Assembly (NCBI RefSeq): GCF_052113225.1 | Contig: NZ_JBFRCT010000006.1 | Coordinates: 62,001 to 126,000 of the forward strand | DNA: 64,000 nt | Reading direction: 5' to 3' | DNA from: Pristimantibacillus sp052113225 | GTDB taxonomy: Bacteria; Bacillota; Bacilli; Paenibacillales; Paenibacillaceae | Part shown: positions 26,782 to 36,506 of the stretch, one piece after another | How positions within the stretch are numbered: position 1 is the stretch's first letter | How the letters are laid out: each line of letters begins with the position of its first letter | Notes under the pieces: generated by a model | What the model saw: only the letters and a program-made list of their open reading frames with translations | Told to the model about the DNA's origin: nothing | Databases searched by the model: none | Position numbers and translations under genes: made by a program

Positions 26782-28107
26782 ATGAAAAACAAACATAGGG
26801 TTGTTGGAAGTTTACTCCTGACACTTGTTCTGGTTCTTGTCTCTTGCTCCAGCTATACACCTAAACCGTCAGACAAAATTCAGGAACCAGCCCCCGTTAA
26901 GCTAAGGCTGCTCACTTGGGCAGATGACCGGTATCAACAGCTCTATGATATGTTCCATGAGAGGTATCCCTGGATTACCATCGAACCGGTTATGGTACAG
27001 GCGAATGATTCGACTATTATGGCCAAGATCGAGGAATTGGAGAAAGCGGGAACACCTGCTGACCTGACCTGGATTGCAGGGGATCTGCTTACTTATGAGC
27101 AGAAAGGGATGCTGGCTAATTTAAAGCCATACATGGATAATGACGAGTCCTTCCAGGACAAAGTGCTGCCGGACGGTTATTTCGATACGATGAATTTCCA
27201 CGGCAGCAGACTCGCTGTCCCGTTCGTGGACGTGCCGATGTGGATCGTCGTTAATAAGGATCTGCTTGCAAAGCATGGCGTACAGATGCCGCCTAATACG
27301 TGGAGCTTTGATGATTTCCGTTATATAGCGAAGCAAGTAACCGATCCAGGGGCAGGCGAATATGGCCTTACTACCAGCAATGAGTTCGTGATGCGCCTCC
27401 TTCCGCTGAAAGCTGCTGCCGACGGACATGTTCCGAATCTGGCTTATATGAACGAAGCGATGACGAAGAGCCTGCTAGATATGCCGGCTGTTCTGGATGA
27501 TGTACGTTGGTTGACGGAGTTCGTCACGAAGGATGGCTCCATGCTCTCCTGGTACAGATCTGCTCAAGAAGGCGATCTCGTTAAAAATTTCATGAACGGA
27601 AAGACGGCCTTCGAAATAGGAGGAGACTGGCTGCTGCCCCGCCTGCAGCGGGAGGCGAAGTTTAACTGGGATATTCTGCCCTTCCCCCGGGGAAAGCTGA
27701 ACCAATATTCATTCCACATCTATGGACCACTCGCTTTACTCAGCAGCTCAGAGCATAAGGAGGAGGCGTATGAATGGATCAGCTTTCAATTCGAGCTTGA
27801 AGCACAGAAATGGAAGATTGACGAAGGTGCCAACGCCTCCGTTATTGATCCTGAGCTGACTGACTACATCGATAAAGCACCGATCTGGCAAGGCCGGAAT
27901 ATCGAAGCCGTTAAGATGACAAAAGATAACGGACTCGTCCTGCCAGGCGCGACAATCCCCGGCTTTTCCGATTACAACTGGGTGAATATGATCAACGAAA
28001 TCGTGTTTAACAACTATGATGTGAACCATCTCATCCCAGAGACAGAAGCCTGGAACAAGAAAACACAACAGCTTCGCGAGCAGTGGCAAAAGGCTGCCCC
28101 TAAATAA
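26782..28107 (+). CDS. Extracellular sugar-binding lipoprotein (family 1)
   Basis: 441 residues. Lipobox LVSC with C22, then the family 1 binding fold: LRLLTWADDRYQQLYDMF, NKDLLAKHGVQMPPNTWSFDDF and the inter-lobe segment NGKTAFEIGGDWLLP. Start ATG 26782 after AAGGAGG. No permease gene adjoins it, so it either feeds permeases encoded elsewhere or acts as the sensor partner of the kinase before it (inference). A strong terminator follows directly. Confidence 0.88.
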   Translation: MKNKHRVVGSLLLTLVLVLVSCSSYTPKPSDKIQEPAPVKLRLLTWADDRYQQLYDMFHERYPWITIEPVMVQANDSTIMAKIEELEKAGTPADLTWIAGDLLTYEQKGMLANLKPYMDNDESFQDKVLPDGYFDTMNFHGSRLAVPFVDVPMWIVVNKDLLAKHGVQMPPNTWSFDDFRYIAKQVTDPGAGEYGLTTSNEFVMRLLPLKAAADGHVPNLAYMNEAMTKSLLDMPAVLDDVRWLTEFVTKDGSMLSWYRSAQEGDLVKNFMNGKTAFEIGGDWLLPRLQREAKFNWDILPFPRGKLNQYSFHIYGPLALLSSSEHKEEAYEWISFQFELEAQKWKIDEGANASVIDPELTDYIDKAPIWQGRNIEAVKMTKDNGLVLPGATIPGFSDYNWVNMINEIVFNNYDVNHLIPETEAWNKKTQQLREQWQKAAPK

Positions 28108-28145
28108 CAAACAAAGCCGTCCTCTCTGGGGCGGCTTTGTTTGTT
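28106..28145 (+). terminator. Terminator after binding-protein gene
   Basis: AACAAACAAAGCCG pairs perfectly with CGGCTTTGTTTGTT (28132-28145). The arms resemble the ends of the fold-back element at 45654-45911. Confidence 0.85.
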
Positions 28146-28269
28146 CATCGCTATCATGTCGCAGTTGGTTGGTATTTAGCTTATTGATCGTTTCTAGAGG
28201 TAATATACTGTGCCCCTTTTAATGAGCGATTAATTCTAAACAACCTGCGTAGTTATGTGTTATATATGC

Positions 28270-28830
28270 TTATTGGCTGCCCTGCTCGGCTTCGACCACT
28301 ATGTTTTTGAACCAGAATGAATTACTGGTATCATTATTATCGCAACCCGTTAGCTCGTAATGGGAGCCTAATTCTTTGCTCTCCTTAAGCTCTATACCTC
28401 GGCACACCGTACTTGGACGACCTAAATCGCTGCCGAATCCGTCCATCGAGTTGTCGTACGTATACGTAATCGCCTCAGCCCCGTCATAGTTCAGCTCATA
28501 GAAGATCGGGTCACCTTCAATCGTATACTGCGTAATACGTACCTGATCTGGCATGCCCATGTCGAGATTCGCCAGAAACAGCTTCCATTTGTCGAGATTA
28601 TACATCTTCCCGTGAACGTTCACGATATCTCCATTCGCTGCTGCTTGATCAGCATCGTAAGGATCTGACACAGTGGGGAACGCCTTCGGCTTCGCTGGCG
28701 GTGCAACCGTCTCCCCTGGTGCAGGAGCGGTGGTAGGATTAGTCGTATTGTCCCCAGGACTGCCTGACTTCTCACTACACCCCGATAGCAGCACCAATGC
28801 AGCCGCTAATGTTAATATCCATTTGGACAT
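28270..28830 (-). CDS. Lipoprotein with DUF4362 domain
   Basis: 186 residues: lipobox LSGC with C18, a Pro/Thr-rich tether to about residue 50, then a globular domain with ANGDIVNVHGKMYNLDKW and ITYTYDNSMDGFG, typical of DUF4362 proteins of Bacilli. Function unknown. Cell-surface location follows from the lipobox. Divergent from the SWIM gene. Confidence 0.8.
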   Translation of the reverse strand: MSKWILTLAAALVLLSGCSEKSGSPGDNTTNPTTAPAPGETVAPPAKPKAFPTVSDPYDADQAAANGDIVNVHGKMYNLDKWKLFLANLDMGMPDQVRITQYTIEGDPIFYELNYDGAEAITYTYDNSMDGFGSDLGRPSTVCRGIELKESKELGSHYELTGCDNNDTSNSFWFKNIVVEAEQGSQ

Positions 28831-28954
28831 GTATTTTCACCTCACAACTAAGAACGTTGCAAAGAGTACGAATGTTTCATTATTAAACTATCCGTGATCG
28901 TTAGCACGTATGGCCGAATTTTAAGGGGCGTTCAGGTCCCGCGGGCGGTAGAGA

Positions 28955-28963
28955 TGGTATAAT
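28955..28963 (+). promoter_or_regulatory. Extended -10 promoter for the SWIM/SNF2 pair
   Basis: TGGTATAAT is a perfect extended -10 (TGnTATAAT), about 50 bp before the SWIM gene start. No clear -35, which extended -10 promoters can lack. Confidence 0.5.
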
Positions 28964-29014
28964 AGAGAGCGAAGTTTTAAGAATACATTACGATGTACCG
29001 GGAGTCAACGGATT

Positions 29015-30712
29015 ATGGATATGGACTACATGCTGGATGACGACGCGTGGCGGAGGCTGCTGGAGGGCGTTGCCGCGTGCTTCGACGAACTGACAATCAT
29101 ACGGGGGTTTCAATATTATAAACAGGGGCGGGTCGAGGAGCTGGCGCTCCGCGACGACGGCGTGCACGTGGACGCCCGCGTCAAGGATAATCGGATGTAC
29201 GACGTCGCCGTCGATCTAGAAGATCTTGCGGTGAGCGAATGCGCATGTTCCGCGAACCGCGCCTGTACGCACATGGCCGCGACCCTGATGCGTTACGCGG
29301 ATCTGTGCGGCCGGCCGATTCAGGCGCTCGCCAACGCGCGCAACGCTTTGAAGAGCGCGTCCGCCGGAGGCAAGCCGGACAGCGGAAGCGGACGTGCCCG
29401 CGCGGGCACCGAAGGAGTAGTCGCGGAAGCGCCATCCCGGGCTGGCAACAGCGCCGCGCCGGCGGCCCCTCGGCCCGTCCGGCCGACCTTTACGGAGGCG
29501 GAGCTGACTGAGCTCCCCGTGGCAAAGTGGCACGAGCGGTTCCTGGCGCGCCGCGGACCGATGCAGCTGCAGATCCGCACGGCACAGGAGGCCGGCGAGC
29601 TGCTCACCGACCTGCAGGCGATGCGGCCTGTGCTGCCATGGGCGCTGGAACAGTTGTTCACCCTCCATGCTCTGCTGTTTGTACTGGAGCGGATGGTCAA
29701 GCCGGCCCAGGCGGACTTGCGCCAATCGGGCTTGTTCTTGGGCTACCATACGAAGCTCGCGGTGGACGGGTTGCGCAGCCATGCAAGGAGCCTGCTCGAG
29801 GACAAGCTGGCGCTGGCGGACGACAGCTCGGCATATTGGGACCGGTTGATAGAGACGGCTGATTTCCTTCGGGTGAGCATGCTGACCGAGGATAAGACGC
29901 TCGGCTGCTTCGCGGCGCTCTATGCTTCGCTGTGGCTGGGCTGGCTCGGTCCCGGCTCGGGCGGAAGCGCGCCGCTGTACGAGGAGGAGCTGCGCAAGCT
30001 GCAAGCGGCGGAAGGGGAGCTCGGCCCTGCCCTGTCGCGGCTGCCGTGGACGCTCGCGCAGTGCCTGCTCCTGCTCTACCTTGCGCGCGACGCGGAAGCG
30101 CGGACTCTGCTCGCCCGGGACGGAAGCAAGCTGATGCTGAAGACGGAGCATATCGCGCCGCTGCTCGGCGTCCTCGAGCGCGCGGAGCAATGGGCGCGGC
30201 TGCGCGACTGGCTTGCGGAGACCGGCCCACTTCTCGTCGGCTTCCGCGGCGAGGATCTCGCACCCTACGGAAACTATTGGGCGGCGGTCGTGGCGCAGCT
30301 GCCTGAGGCGGAGCCGGCGATGTGGCGCACGCTCCAGGTGATGCTGCCGTTCTCGCGCACCGTCTACGAGGACGCGCTGGTGGCGCACGGCAGGTGGGAC
30401 CGCTGGATCGACCTGCAAATGTGCATGGGCCAGGATCCGATGTCGTTCCGCGTGAGCGCGTTGAAGCCGGTCGAGAAGGACGCGCCTGAGCTGCTGCTGC
30501 CCTTCTACCATCAGGCGGTGGAACGGTATGTGCTTCAGAAGAACCGCGACGGCTACAAAGCGGCTGCGAAGCTGTTGAAGCGGCTTGCCAAGCTGTACGC
30601 ACGCCTGAAGAAGATAGAGCGGTGGGAGCAGTTCATCGCCGCGTTCGCGAGCCGGAACAGCCGGCTGCGGGCGCTGCAGGAAGAACTGCGCAAAGGAGGA
30701 CTGCTGTCATGA
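29015..30712 (+). CDS. SWIM zinc-finger protein
   Basis: 565 residues. SWIM motif at about residues 73-90 (CACSANRACTHMAA, pattern CxC..CxH), a zinc site for nucleic-acid or protein contacts; the rest is helical and alanine/leucine/arginine-rich. Its stop overlaps the helicase start (ATGA), so the two are made together, as is common for SWIM/SNF2 pairs in bacilli. Codon third positions are overwhelmingly G or C, unlike all other parts of the window. Precise job unknown; a partner of the helicase in DNA or RNA transactions. Confidence 0.85.
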   Translation: MDMDYMLDDDAWRRLLEGVAACFDELTIIRGFQYYKQGRVEELALRDDGVHVDARVKDNRMYDVAVDLEDLAVSECACSANRACTHMAATLMRYADLCGRPIQALANARNALKSASAGGKPDSGSGRARAGTEGVVAEAPSRAGNSAAPAAPRPVRPTFTEAELTELPVAKWHERFLARRGPMQLQIRTAQEAGELLTDLQAMRPVLPWALEQLFTLHALLFVLERMVKPAQADLRQSGLFLGYHTKLAVDGLRSHARSLLEDKLALADDSSAYWDRLIETADFLRVSMLTEDKTLGCFAALYASLWLGWLGPGSGGSAPLYEEELRKLQAAEGELGPALSRLPWTLAQCLLLLYLARDAEARTLLARDGSKLMLKTEHIAPLLGVLERAEQWARLRDWLAETGPLLVGFRGEDLAPYGNYWAAVVAQLPEAEPAMWRTLQVMLPFSRTVYEDALVAHGRWDRWIDLQMCMGQDPMSFRVSALKPVEKDAPELLLPFYHQAVERYVLQKNRDGYKAAAKLLKRLAKLYARLKKIERWEQFIAAFASRNSRLRALQEELRKGGLLS

Positions 30713-33700
30713 ATGCGTACGCCGATACGCTTACGATTCAAGCGAGCCTGACCGAACAGGGCGATGCGCTGATCTTCGGCACGGACGCCTCAGGCTACGC
30801 GCCGGGGCTGCTCGTCAAGCAGCGGCTGTTCGCTCGACACGAGCCGTCGTTTTACGGCACGGAGCTCGAGATTGAGAGGCTGCGGGACGAGCTGGAGCTC
30901 GTCGTGCTGCCGGCGGAGATGGTCGTCCCGTTCTTCGCCGATCCCGGGCTGCTGCCGATGCACGTGACCTGGCGGCTCGAAGGCGACGCCGCGCGGCTCG
31001 CCGAGCTCGCGCCGGCGCTGGAGCAAGGCGTCGTTGAGCGGAGTTTCGTCCCGAGCTTCGAGGCCTACAAGGCCGGCAAGCTGCGGTGGACGTGGGACAC
31101 GGCGGCGCTCGACGTGAAGTCGCGCCGGGTGCTGCGAACGCTCGCGGACGGCGGCACGGACGAGCCGGGCGGTTGGGAAGAAGAAGCCCTGGACGCGGCC
31201 TTCCGGGCTGGCTTAGGCGCAGCGTTCTCTGCGGCTGTGTTCCAGCGCCATTACGGCACGGAAGAAGCCGCCGCTGACCTGCGCCGCGACTTTCCGCTGC
31301 TGTTCGCGCCCGACCGCGCCGCGGTGGCCGCGGGTCTCGACGAGCGCGGCTGGCTCGTTGCCGCCGGCTGGAAGGCCGACACGTTGCCGTTCCGGCCGCT
31401 CCTGCAGCTGCTGGAGCCGGAGGACGCCGAAGCCGGCGGTTGGCACCTCGTGCTACTGCTGCAGGACAAGCTTGAACCGGCGAAGCTCGCGCCGGTTCGG
31501 CTGGCCGCGGACGGCGAAGCCTCCGGGACGTGGCCAGCCGGCTGGACGCAGCACGTGCGCGAGCGCTCAGCGGCTTGGCTCGCGCATCTGCGCGCGAGCC
31601 TGCCAGCGGACCGGTTGGCAGGCAGCTCCGCGGACGCGCTGAATGCCCCGCTGTCGGACGACGACGCGTGGCAGTTTCTGACCATGGACAGCCAGCGCCT
31701 CCTGGCCGCCGGCTGGCAAGTGCTGCTGCCCGCCTGGTGGGAGGAGGCGAGCCGCAAGAAGCCGCGCCTGCGCGCAAAGTTGCGCCCAGGCGAAGGCGAA
31801 GGGGAGCGCGCGGGCGGCAGCCGGTCTTTCTTCGGCCTCGACGCGCTGATCGAATTCGACTGGCGGCTGTCTATTGGGGACGCCGACCTCAGCGAGTTGG
31901 AGTTCCAGGAGCTGGTCGCCCGCGGCGAGCGGCTCGTGCAATTCCGCGGCCAATGGGTGTCGCTCGATCCCGCCCTGCTCGCGCAGATCCGCAAGGCGAT
32001 GGCGGGCGTCGATTCGCGGCGGGGTTTGTCCTTCCAGGACGTGCTGCAGCTGCAACTGCGCCGCAATCGCGACTTCTACATGCCGGCGTCCGCGGGCAAG
32101 GTTGGAGAAAGCGGCGCTTCAGAGAACGGCGAGGACGATGGCGAGCTGGAGGTGGACGTCGAGCTGAACGCTCACCTGACGACGCTCTTGGGGCAATTGA
32201 CGCAGCAGACGGACTGGCCGTCGATCCCCGTACCGCCGACGCTGCGCGCGGAGCTGCGCAGCTACCAGCAAGCGGGCTTCTCCTGGCTGGCGTTTCTGCG
32301 CCGGATCGGGCTCGGTGCCGTGTTGGCCGACGATATGGGGCTCGGCAAGACGATTCAGTTCATCACGTACCTACTGCACGTCTCCGAGGAAGCGGCCGCG
32401 AACGGAGGACGCCGTCCCGCCCTGCTGATCTGTCCGACCTCCGTGCTCGGCAACTGGCAGAAGGAGGTGCGCCGCTTCGCGCCGTCGCTTCGCATCCTGC
32501 TCCATTACGGTGGCAAGCGGCTGGGCGGCGAAGCTTTCTACGAAGAAGCAGAGGAAGCCGATCTCGTACTGACCTCATACGCGACTTCGACGCTGGACCA
32601 AGAGCTGCTCGGCGGCTATACGTGGTCGGCAATCTGCCTCGACGAGGCGCAGAACATCAAGAACGCCGGCACGAAGCAGGCAATAGCGGTAAAGAGCTTC
32701 CCCGCGCTGCACCGTATCGCGCTGACGGGCACGCCGATCGAGAACAAGCTCGCGGAGCTGTGGTCGATCTACGATTTTACCAATCCGGGTTATCTCGGCA
32801 CCGCCCGTACCTTCGCCGAACGGTTCGGCCAGGCGATCGAGCGCGAGCGTGACGAGAAGCGGACGCAGGAGCTGCAGCGGCTCGTGAAGCCGTTCATGCT
32901 CCGGCGCAAGAAGAAGGATCCGAACATCATGCTGGACCTGCCGGAGAAGAACGAAATGAAGACGTACATCCATCTCACCGGCGAGCAGAGCGCGCTCTAC
33001 GAGCAGACTGTGAAGGAGCTGATGGACGAGGTCAAGAAGCTGGAGGGCATTCAGCGCAAAGGCGCGATCCTCTCCGCGCTGACGCGGCTGAAGCAGCTGT
33101 GCGACCACCCTGTGCTGCTGACGAAGGAGGCCGTGCCGGTGCCGGAGGACGAGCGCGAGGAAGCCGCCGAATCGGCGATGCTCATCGGCCGCTCCGCCAA
33201 GCTCGAACGGCTGCTTGATCTCGTGAAGGAGCTTCGAGAGGAGGGCGAGCGCTGCCTCATTTTCACGCAGTACATCGGGATGGGCGAAATCCTGCAGCGG
33301 GTGCTCGGCCGAGAGCTGGGCGAGCCCGTTCTGTACCTGCACGGCGGATCGTCCAAGATGGCGCGCGACCGGATGATCGAGCAGTTCCAGTCCCAGGAGC
33401 TGCCGGAAGCGGAACAGCCTAACGTATTCATTCTATCGATCAAAGCCGGCGGTGTCGGGCTCAACCTGACCGCGGCGAACCACGTGTTCCATTTCGACCG
33501 CTGGTGGAACCCCGCCGTGGAGAACCAAGCGACGGACCGCGCCTACCGGATGGGCCAGACACGCGACGTGCAGGTGCACAAGTTCATCTCGCTCGGCACG
33601 CTGGAGGAGCGGATTGACGAGATGCTCGAGAGCAAGCAGCAGCTGAGCGACGACGTTATCACGAGCTCGGAAGGCTGGATCACGGAGCTGTCGACGGACG

Positions 33701-33744
33701 CGCTGCGCGACCTGTTCACGCTGCGGTCCGACTGGTCGGAATAA
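30709..33744 (+). CDS. SNF2-family DEAD/DEAH helicase
   Basis: ATP-driven DNA translocase of 1011 residues. N-terminal SNF2-associated region to about 450, then the motor: Walker A near residue 541 (DDMGLGKT), motif II LDEAQ near 644, TGTPIENKLAELW, and the second RecA lobe with FTQYIGMGEIL, GGVGLNLTAANHV and DRAYRMGQTRDVQVHKF. Start ATG 30709 is coupled to the SWIM stop. Strongly G+C-rich, which creates long empty reading frames on both strands here. Likely chromatin-like remodelling or restart of stalled polymerases, by family knowledge only. Confidence 0.93.
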   Translation: MNAYADTLTIQASLTEQGDALIFGTDASGYAPGLLVKQRLFARHEPSFYGTELEIERLRDELELVVLPAEMVVPFFADPGLLPMHVTWRLEGDAARLAELAPALEQGVVERSFVPSFEAYKAGKLRWTWDTAALDVKSRRVLRTLADGGTDEPGGWEEEALDAAFRAGLGAAFSAAVFQRHYGTEEAAADLRRDFPLLFAPDRAAVAAGLDERGWLVAAGWKADTLPFRPLLQLLEPEDAEAGGWHLVLLLQDKLEPAKLAPVRLAADGEASGTWPAGWTQHVRERSAAWLAHLRASLPADRLAGSSADALNAPLSDDDAWQFLTMDSQRLLAAGWQVLLPAWWEEASRKKPRLRAKLRPGEGEGERAGGSRSFFGLDALIEFDWRLSIGDADLSELEFQELVARGERLVQFRGQWVSLDPALLAQIRKAMAGVDSRRGLSFQDVLQLQLRRNRDFYMPASAGKVGESGASENGEDDGELEVDVELNAHLTTLLGQLTQQTDWPSIPVPPTLRAELRSYQQAGFSWLAFLRRIGLGAVLADDMGLGKTIQFITYLLHVSEEAAANGGRRPALLICPTSVLGNWQKEVRRFAPSLRILLHYGGKRLGGEAFYEEAEEADLVLTSYATSTLDQELLGGYTWSAICLDEAQNIKNAGTKQAIAVKSFPALHRIALTGTPIENKLAELWSIYDFTNPGYLGTARTFAERFGQAIERERDEKRTQELQRLVKPFMLRRKKKDPNIMLDLPEKNEMKTYIHLTGEQSALYEQTVKELMDEVKKLEGIQRKGAILSALTRLKQLCDHPVLLTKEAVPVPEDEREEAAESAMLIGRSAKLERLLDLVKELREEGERCLIFTQYIGMGEILQRVLGRELGEPVLYLHGGSSKMARDRMIEQFQSQELPEAEQPNVFILSIKAGGVGLNLTAANHVFHFDRWWNPAVENQATDRAYRMGQTRDVQVHKFISLGTLEERIDEMLESKQQLSDDVITSSEGWITELSTDALRDLFTLRSDWSE

Positions 33745-33895
33745 CGGTCGGCGCGGGAAAGCGAGATCTGTACGCGCTGCCCGTGCGCTTTGATCTGCTT
33801 CAGTAACAAAGGAAGGTCTGCCTTTCAAAGCGATTGAGCCTTAGATCCTTAAGCTAAGACGTAAGAACGATAGTGTAATAAAAGAAGCTCTGTTC

Positions 33896-33925
33896 AAGCC
33901 CACTCATCAAAGGAGTGGGCTTTTG
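33896..33925 (+). terminator. Terminator downstream of the helicase gene
   Basis: AAGCCCACTC (33896-33905) and GAGTGGGCTT (33913-33922), then TTTTG. Confidence 0.8.
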
Positions 33926-34016
33926 TTTATATACGATACGAAAACCTTGTGCTCATAGTTATATTACGGTGAAATCTATCATAAATAACGGCAAATTTAT
34001 TAGGGGAGGGGAAAGA

Positions 34017-34076
34017 ATGGACAGAACAGAAGCTTTCATTATTTTGATGTGTTGTTTTCTATTTTTAAGTCAATGA
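34017..34076 (+). CDS. Possible 19-residue hydrophobic peptide
   Basis: ATG preceded by AGGGGAGGGG, a very strong ribosome site, then a short frame rich in Phe, Leu, Ile and Cys (AFIILMCCFLFLSQ). No homologue comes to mind. The rest of the 409-base gap between the helicase and the convergent WYL regulator holds only the terminator. Could be a small membrane peptide or chance. Confidence 0.3.
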   Translation: MDRTEAFIILMCCFLFLSQ

Positions 34077-34153
34077 CCGGGACCATTCCAGAGCCATTTT
34101 TAAATTAGCAACAGCAATCAGATTAAGAGATCATTTTAGCCTGAAGGGATGTA

Positions 34154-35122
34154 TTAATAATCGACCTGATGGTTAATGAGATATTGTTGTTTCATCATGG
34201 CAATGTGTTGTTCCATCATGGACACGGCTTCATCCGGTTCTATGATCTTGGCGTCATAACTAACCCCCCAAATCATGTCTACATAAAAAGCCAATTGCCG
34301 AACGGGAATTGACACTCGAAGTGTTCCTCTGCCATCTTCATGAAGGTCGATGAAAGGATACAGTCTGCCGTTCGGCGTAAGCTTTCTGACCCCTGCCGGT
34401 GTTAAAGAAGCAACCAGGACCGTTTTGTTGGGATCTTCCATCTCCACGTTCGGCCAATCCAATATGGAACTCAGATCCAACTTCTCTTGATAGGCTATGG
34501 CTTCGTTTAATTGCACAGAAAGTATCCGATCCGCACGGAACAGACGATAGTCTTTACGATTGAAGCAAAAAGCCGGACAATACCAATAGCCACGGTCGGA
34601 ATAAAGCCCGAGAGGCTGAATATTCCTGGTTTCGAGCGTATTGCTCGTACCGTATTCAATAGTTACCGTGCTCCGAATCATAATGGCCTGCAGCAGAACT
34701 TGAAGGCATGCCGCAGACATCTCGCGGTTGGGGCTCCAGATGGCGACTTTGTTCTTTAAACGATCGATGCGTTCTTTTACATCGGAAGGCAAATAGTGAT
34801 AAAACTTATCCATTGCAGATTCCGTCCCGTCTCCAAATGGGAGCGAACCGTAATATTTCAAGGATTGCGCGGCGAAAAAGAGGGAAATCGCTTCACTTTC
34901 AGTAAACGCGATTGGCGGAAGCAACCGTTCTTTTAAAATCTTGAAGCCTCCTCCACGTCCTTGAATCGAATAGAGGGGGACGCCGAGCTCGCCTAAATCG
35001 AGTAAATCCCGGGAAATCGTGCGCTCAGACACGCCTAGTTCCCTTGCGAGTTCGCCGATGGTGAAGGTTTTTCGTGCGTTAATCTTCATCATTAATAGAA
35101 TTAATCGCTGAGATTTATGCAT
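34154..35122 (-). CDS. HTH/WYL-domain transcription regulator (YafY type)
   Basis: 322 residues. N-terminal winged helix at 1-60 (FTIGELARELGVSERTISRDLLDL), WYL sensor domain at about 140-210 with RDYRLFRADRI-like spacing (NRKDYRLFRADRI), and a C-terminal extension. Divergent from the oxidoreductase at 35261 with a 138-bp shared promoter region, so it probably regulates that gene and itself. WYL ligands are often nucleic acids or small effectors; here unknown. Confidence 0.88.
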   Translation of the reverse strand: MHKSQRLILLMMKINARKTFTIGELARELGVSERTISRDLLDLGELGVPLYSIQGRGGGFKILKERLLPPIAFTESEAISLFFAAQSLKYYGSLPFGDGTESAMDKFYHYLPSDVKERIDRLKNKVAIWSPNREMSAACLQVLLQAIMIRSTVTIEYGTSNTLETRNIQPLGLYSDRGYWYCPAFCFNRKDYRLFRADRILSVQLNEAIAYQEKLDLSSILDWPNVEMEDPNKTVLVASLTPAGVRKLTPNGRLYPFIDLHEDGRGTLRVSIPVRQLAFYVDMIWGVSYDAKIIEPDEAVSMMEQHIAMMKQQYLINHQVDY

Positions 35123-35260
35123 TCCTACTCAACCCTTGCTGTTTTTTTATATTTTAACACGAAAAGATGCCAGTACCTGTCATGTTTTCTTGCTACTCTT
35201 ACAGTAAGTCTCGTTGCATATGTGCGATGAAGATGAGACTTTTTGAAGGGAGTAATGATA

Positions 35261-36280
35261 ATGAAAGCATACCATCTCGAAAAAGTAGGCAGCTTGAATG
35301 GAATCGAACTTCGAGAGCGAGATATTCCATCCCCTGGCCCTAATGAAGTGCTGATTCGTGTTCGGGCAGTTTCTCTTAACAGGCGAGATCTCATGATCTT
35401 AAACGGAAAATATCCCCTGCCAGCTGTAAAGGATATCGTTCCGGTAAGCGATGGGGTGGGTGAAGTAGTCGCGGTTGGGACAAACGTGCAACAAGTAGTC
35501 GCAGGTGACCGTATTATGGCGAATTATTTTCCGCAATGGATTGGTGGTAAGTTAACTTGGGAGTCAATGCTTAGTCAGTTTGGCTGTACGTTGGATGGCT
35601 TGCTTGCGGAATATGCAGTTATACCTGCGGGAGCTGTCATTCACATCCCGGATCATCTCAGCTGGGAAGAAGCAGCCACACTGCCATGCGCTGCATTAAC
35701 GGCATGGTCGGCATTAAACGGTCCCGAACCGATTCAAGCCAATGATACGGTTCTCACGCTGGGGACGGGGGCCGTCGCCCTGTTCGCTGTTCAATTGGCT
35801 AGGGCGCTAGGCGCTCGAGTGATCTCCACAACTTCCAACGATGAGAAAGCGGAGAGGCTTCGTGTGCTTGGAGCCGAGGAAGTGATCAATTATCAGATGA
35901 CACCAGACTGGTCGAAAGCTGTACGCAGTTATACAGAGGGCAAAGGGGTGAACCGAGTCGTAGACACTGGAGGATCTGATACTCTTTTGGAATCGATAAA
36001 ATCAACCACCCCAAACGGAGAAATCGCTTTGGTAACAGCAATTGGCAAGCGCCCCATGATTGAGATTGAGCCACCAGTTCTTGCCGCATCATTGCTGACA
36101 ATAAGACGTCTGCTTGTCGGGAGCCGGACGGATTTCGAAGATATGAACAAGACGATTATTAAGACGGGGATTCGGCCCGTTATTGATTCTGTATTTGCCT
36201 TTGCTGATGCTAAGAAAGCGATACAGTATTATTCGGATGGAAGGAATTTCGGCAAAGTTGTCATCCGCGTGAACGAGTAA
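35261..36280 (+). CDS. Zinc-independent MDR-family NAD(P)-dependent oxidoreductase
   Basis: 339 residues of the medium-chain dehydrogenase/quinone-reductase fold. GroES-like half with SLNRRDLMILNG and a Rossmann half with TLGTGAVALFAVQLARALGA. The catalytic-zinc cysteine seen in alcohol dehydrogenases is absent at VSLNRRD, so it belongs to the zinc-free branch. ATG 35261 after GGGAG; the ATG at 35255 is also possible. An 18-bp perfect terminator follows. Confidence 0.88.
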   Translation: MKAYHLEKVGSLNGIELRERDIPSPGPNEVLIRVRAVSLNRRDLMILNGKYPLPAVKDIVPVSDGVGEVVAVGTNVQQVVAGDRIMANYFPQWIGGKLTWESMLSQFGCTLDGLLAEYAVIPAGAVIHIPDHLSWEEAATLPCAALTAWSALNGPEPIQANDTVLTLGTGAVALFAVQLARALGARVISTTSNDEKAERLRVLGAEEVINYQMTPDWSKAVRSYTEGKGVNRVVDTGGSDTLLESIKSTTPNGEIALVTAIGKRPMIEIEPPVLAASLLTIRRLLVGSRTDFEDMNKTIIKTGIRPVIDSVFAFADAKKAIQYYSDGRNFGKVVIRVNE

Positions 36281-36319
36281 CTCATTGTACTTAACGAGGA
36301 ACTTTAGCTTTCAATAAGA

Positions 36320-36360
36320 AAACAGCAACAGCCGGTCTTAACGACCGGCTGTTGCTGTTT
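36320..36360 (+). terminator. 18-bp perfect terminator hairpin
   Basis: AAACAGCAACAGCCGGTC (36320-36337) and its exact complement at 36343-36360 around a 5-base loop. A second hairpin, GCCCTCTCC/GGAGAGGGC at 36471-36494, lies just beyond the stop of the convergent exporter operon. Confidence 0.85.
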
Positions 36361-36506
36361 CTCAACCAATAGGTACTAGAGTGAGGAATAGATGGGGGAC
36401 TATATGATTTATAGTTCGTTCTATAAACGCTAAAGTTCACGACGGGAAACGTTAGTTCAGAGCCATCCAGGCCCTCTCCTGATCGGGAGAGGGCACTTTT
36501 GCAAGC

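Noticed and set aside
29216..30511. Minus-strand frame of 431 codons inside the SWIM gene
   Set aside because: Low-complexity Arg/Gln/Leu composition caused by the high G+C; the plus-strand frame has the SWIM motif.
31530..32852. Plus-strand frame of 440 codons inside the helicase gene
   Set aside because: Shifted shadow of the helicase frame, Arg/Ala-rich, no motifs.
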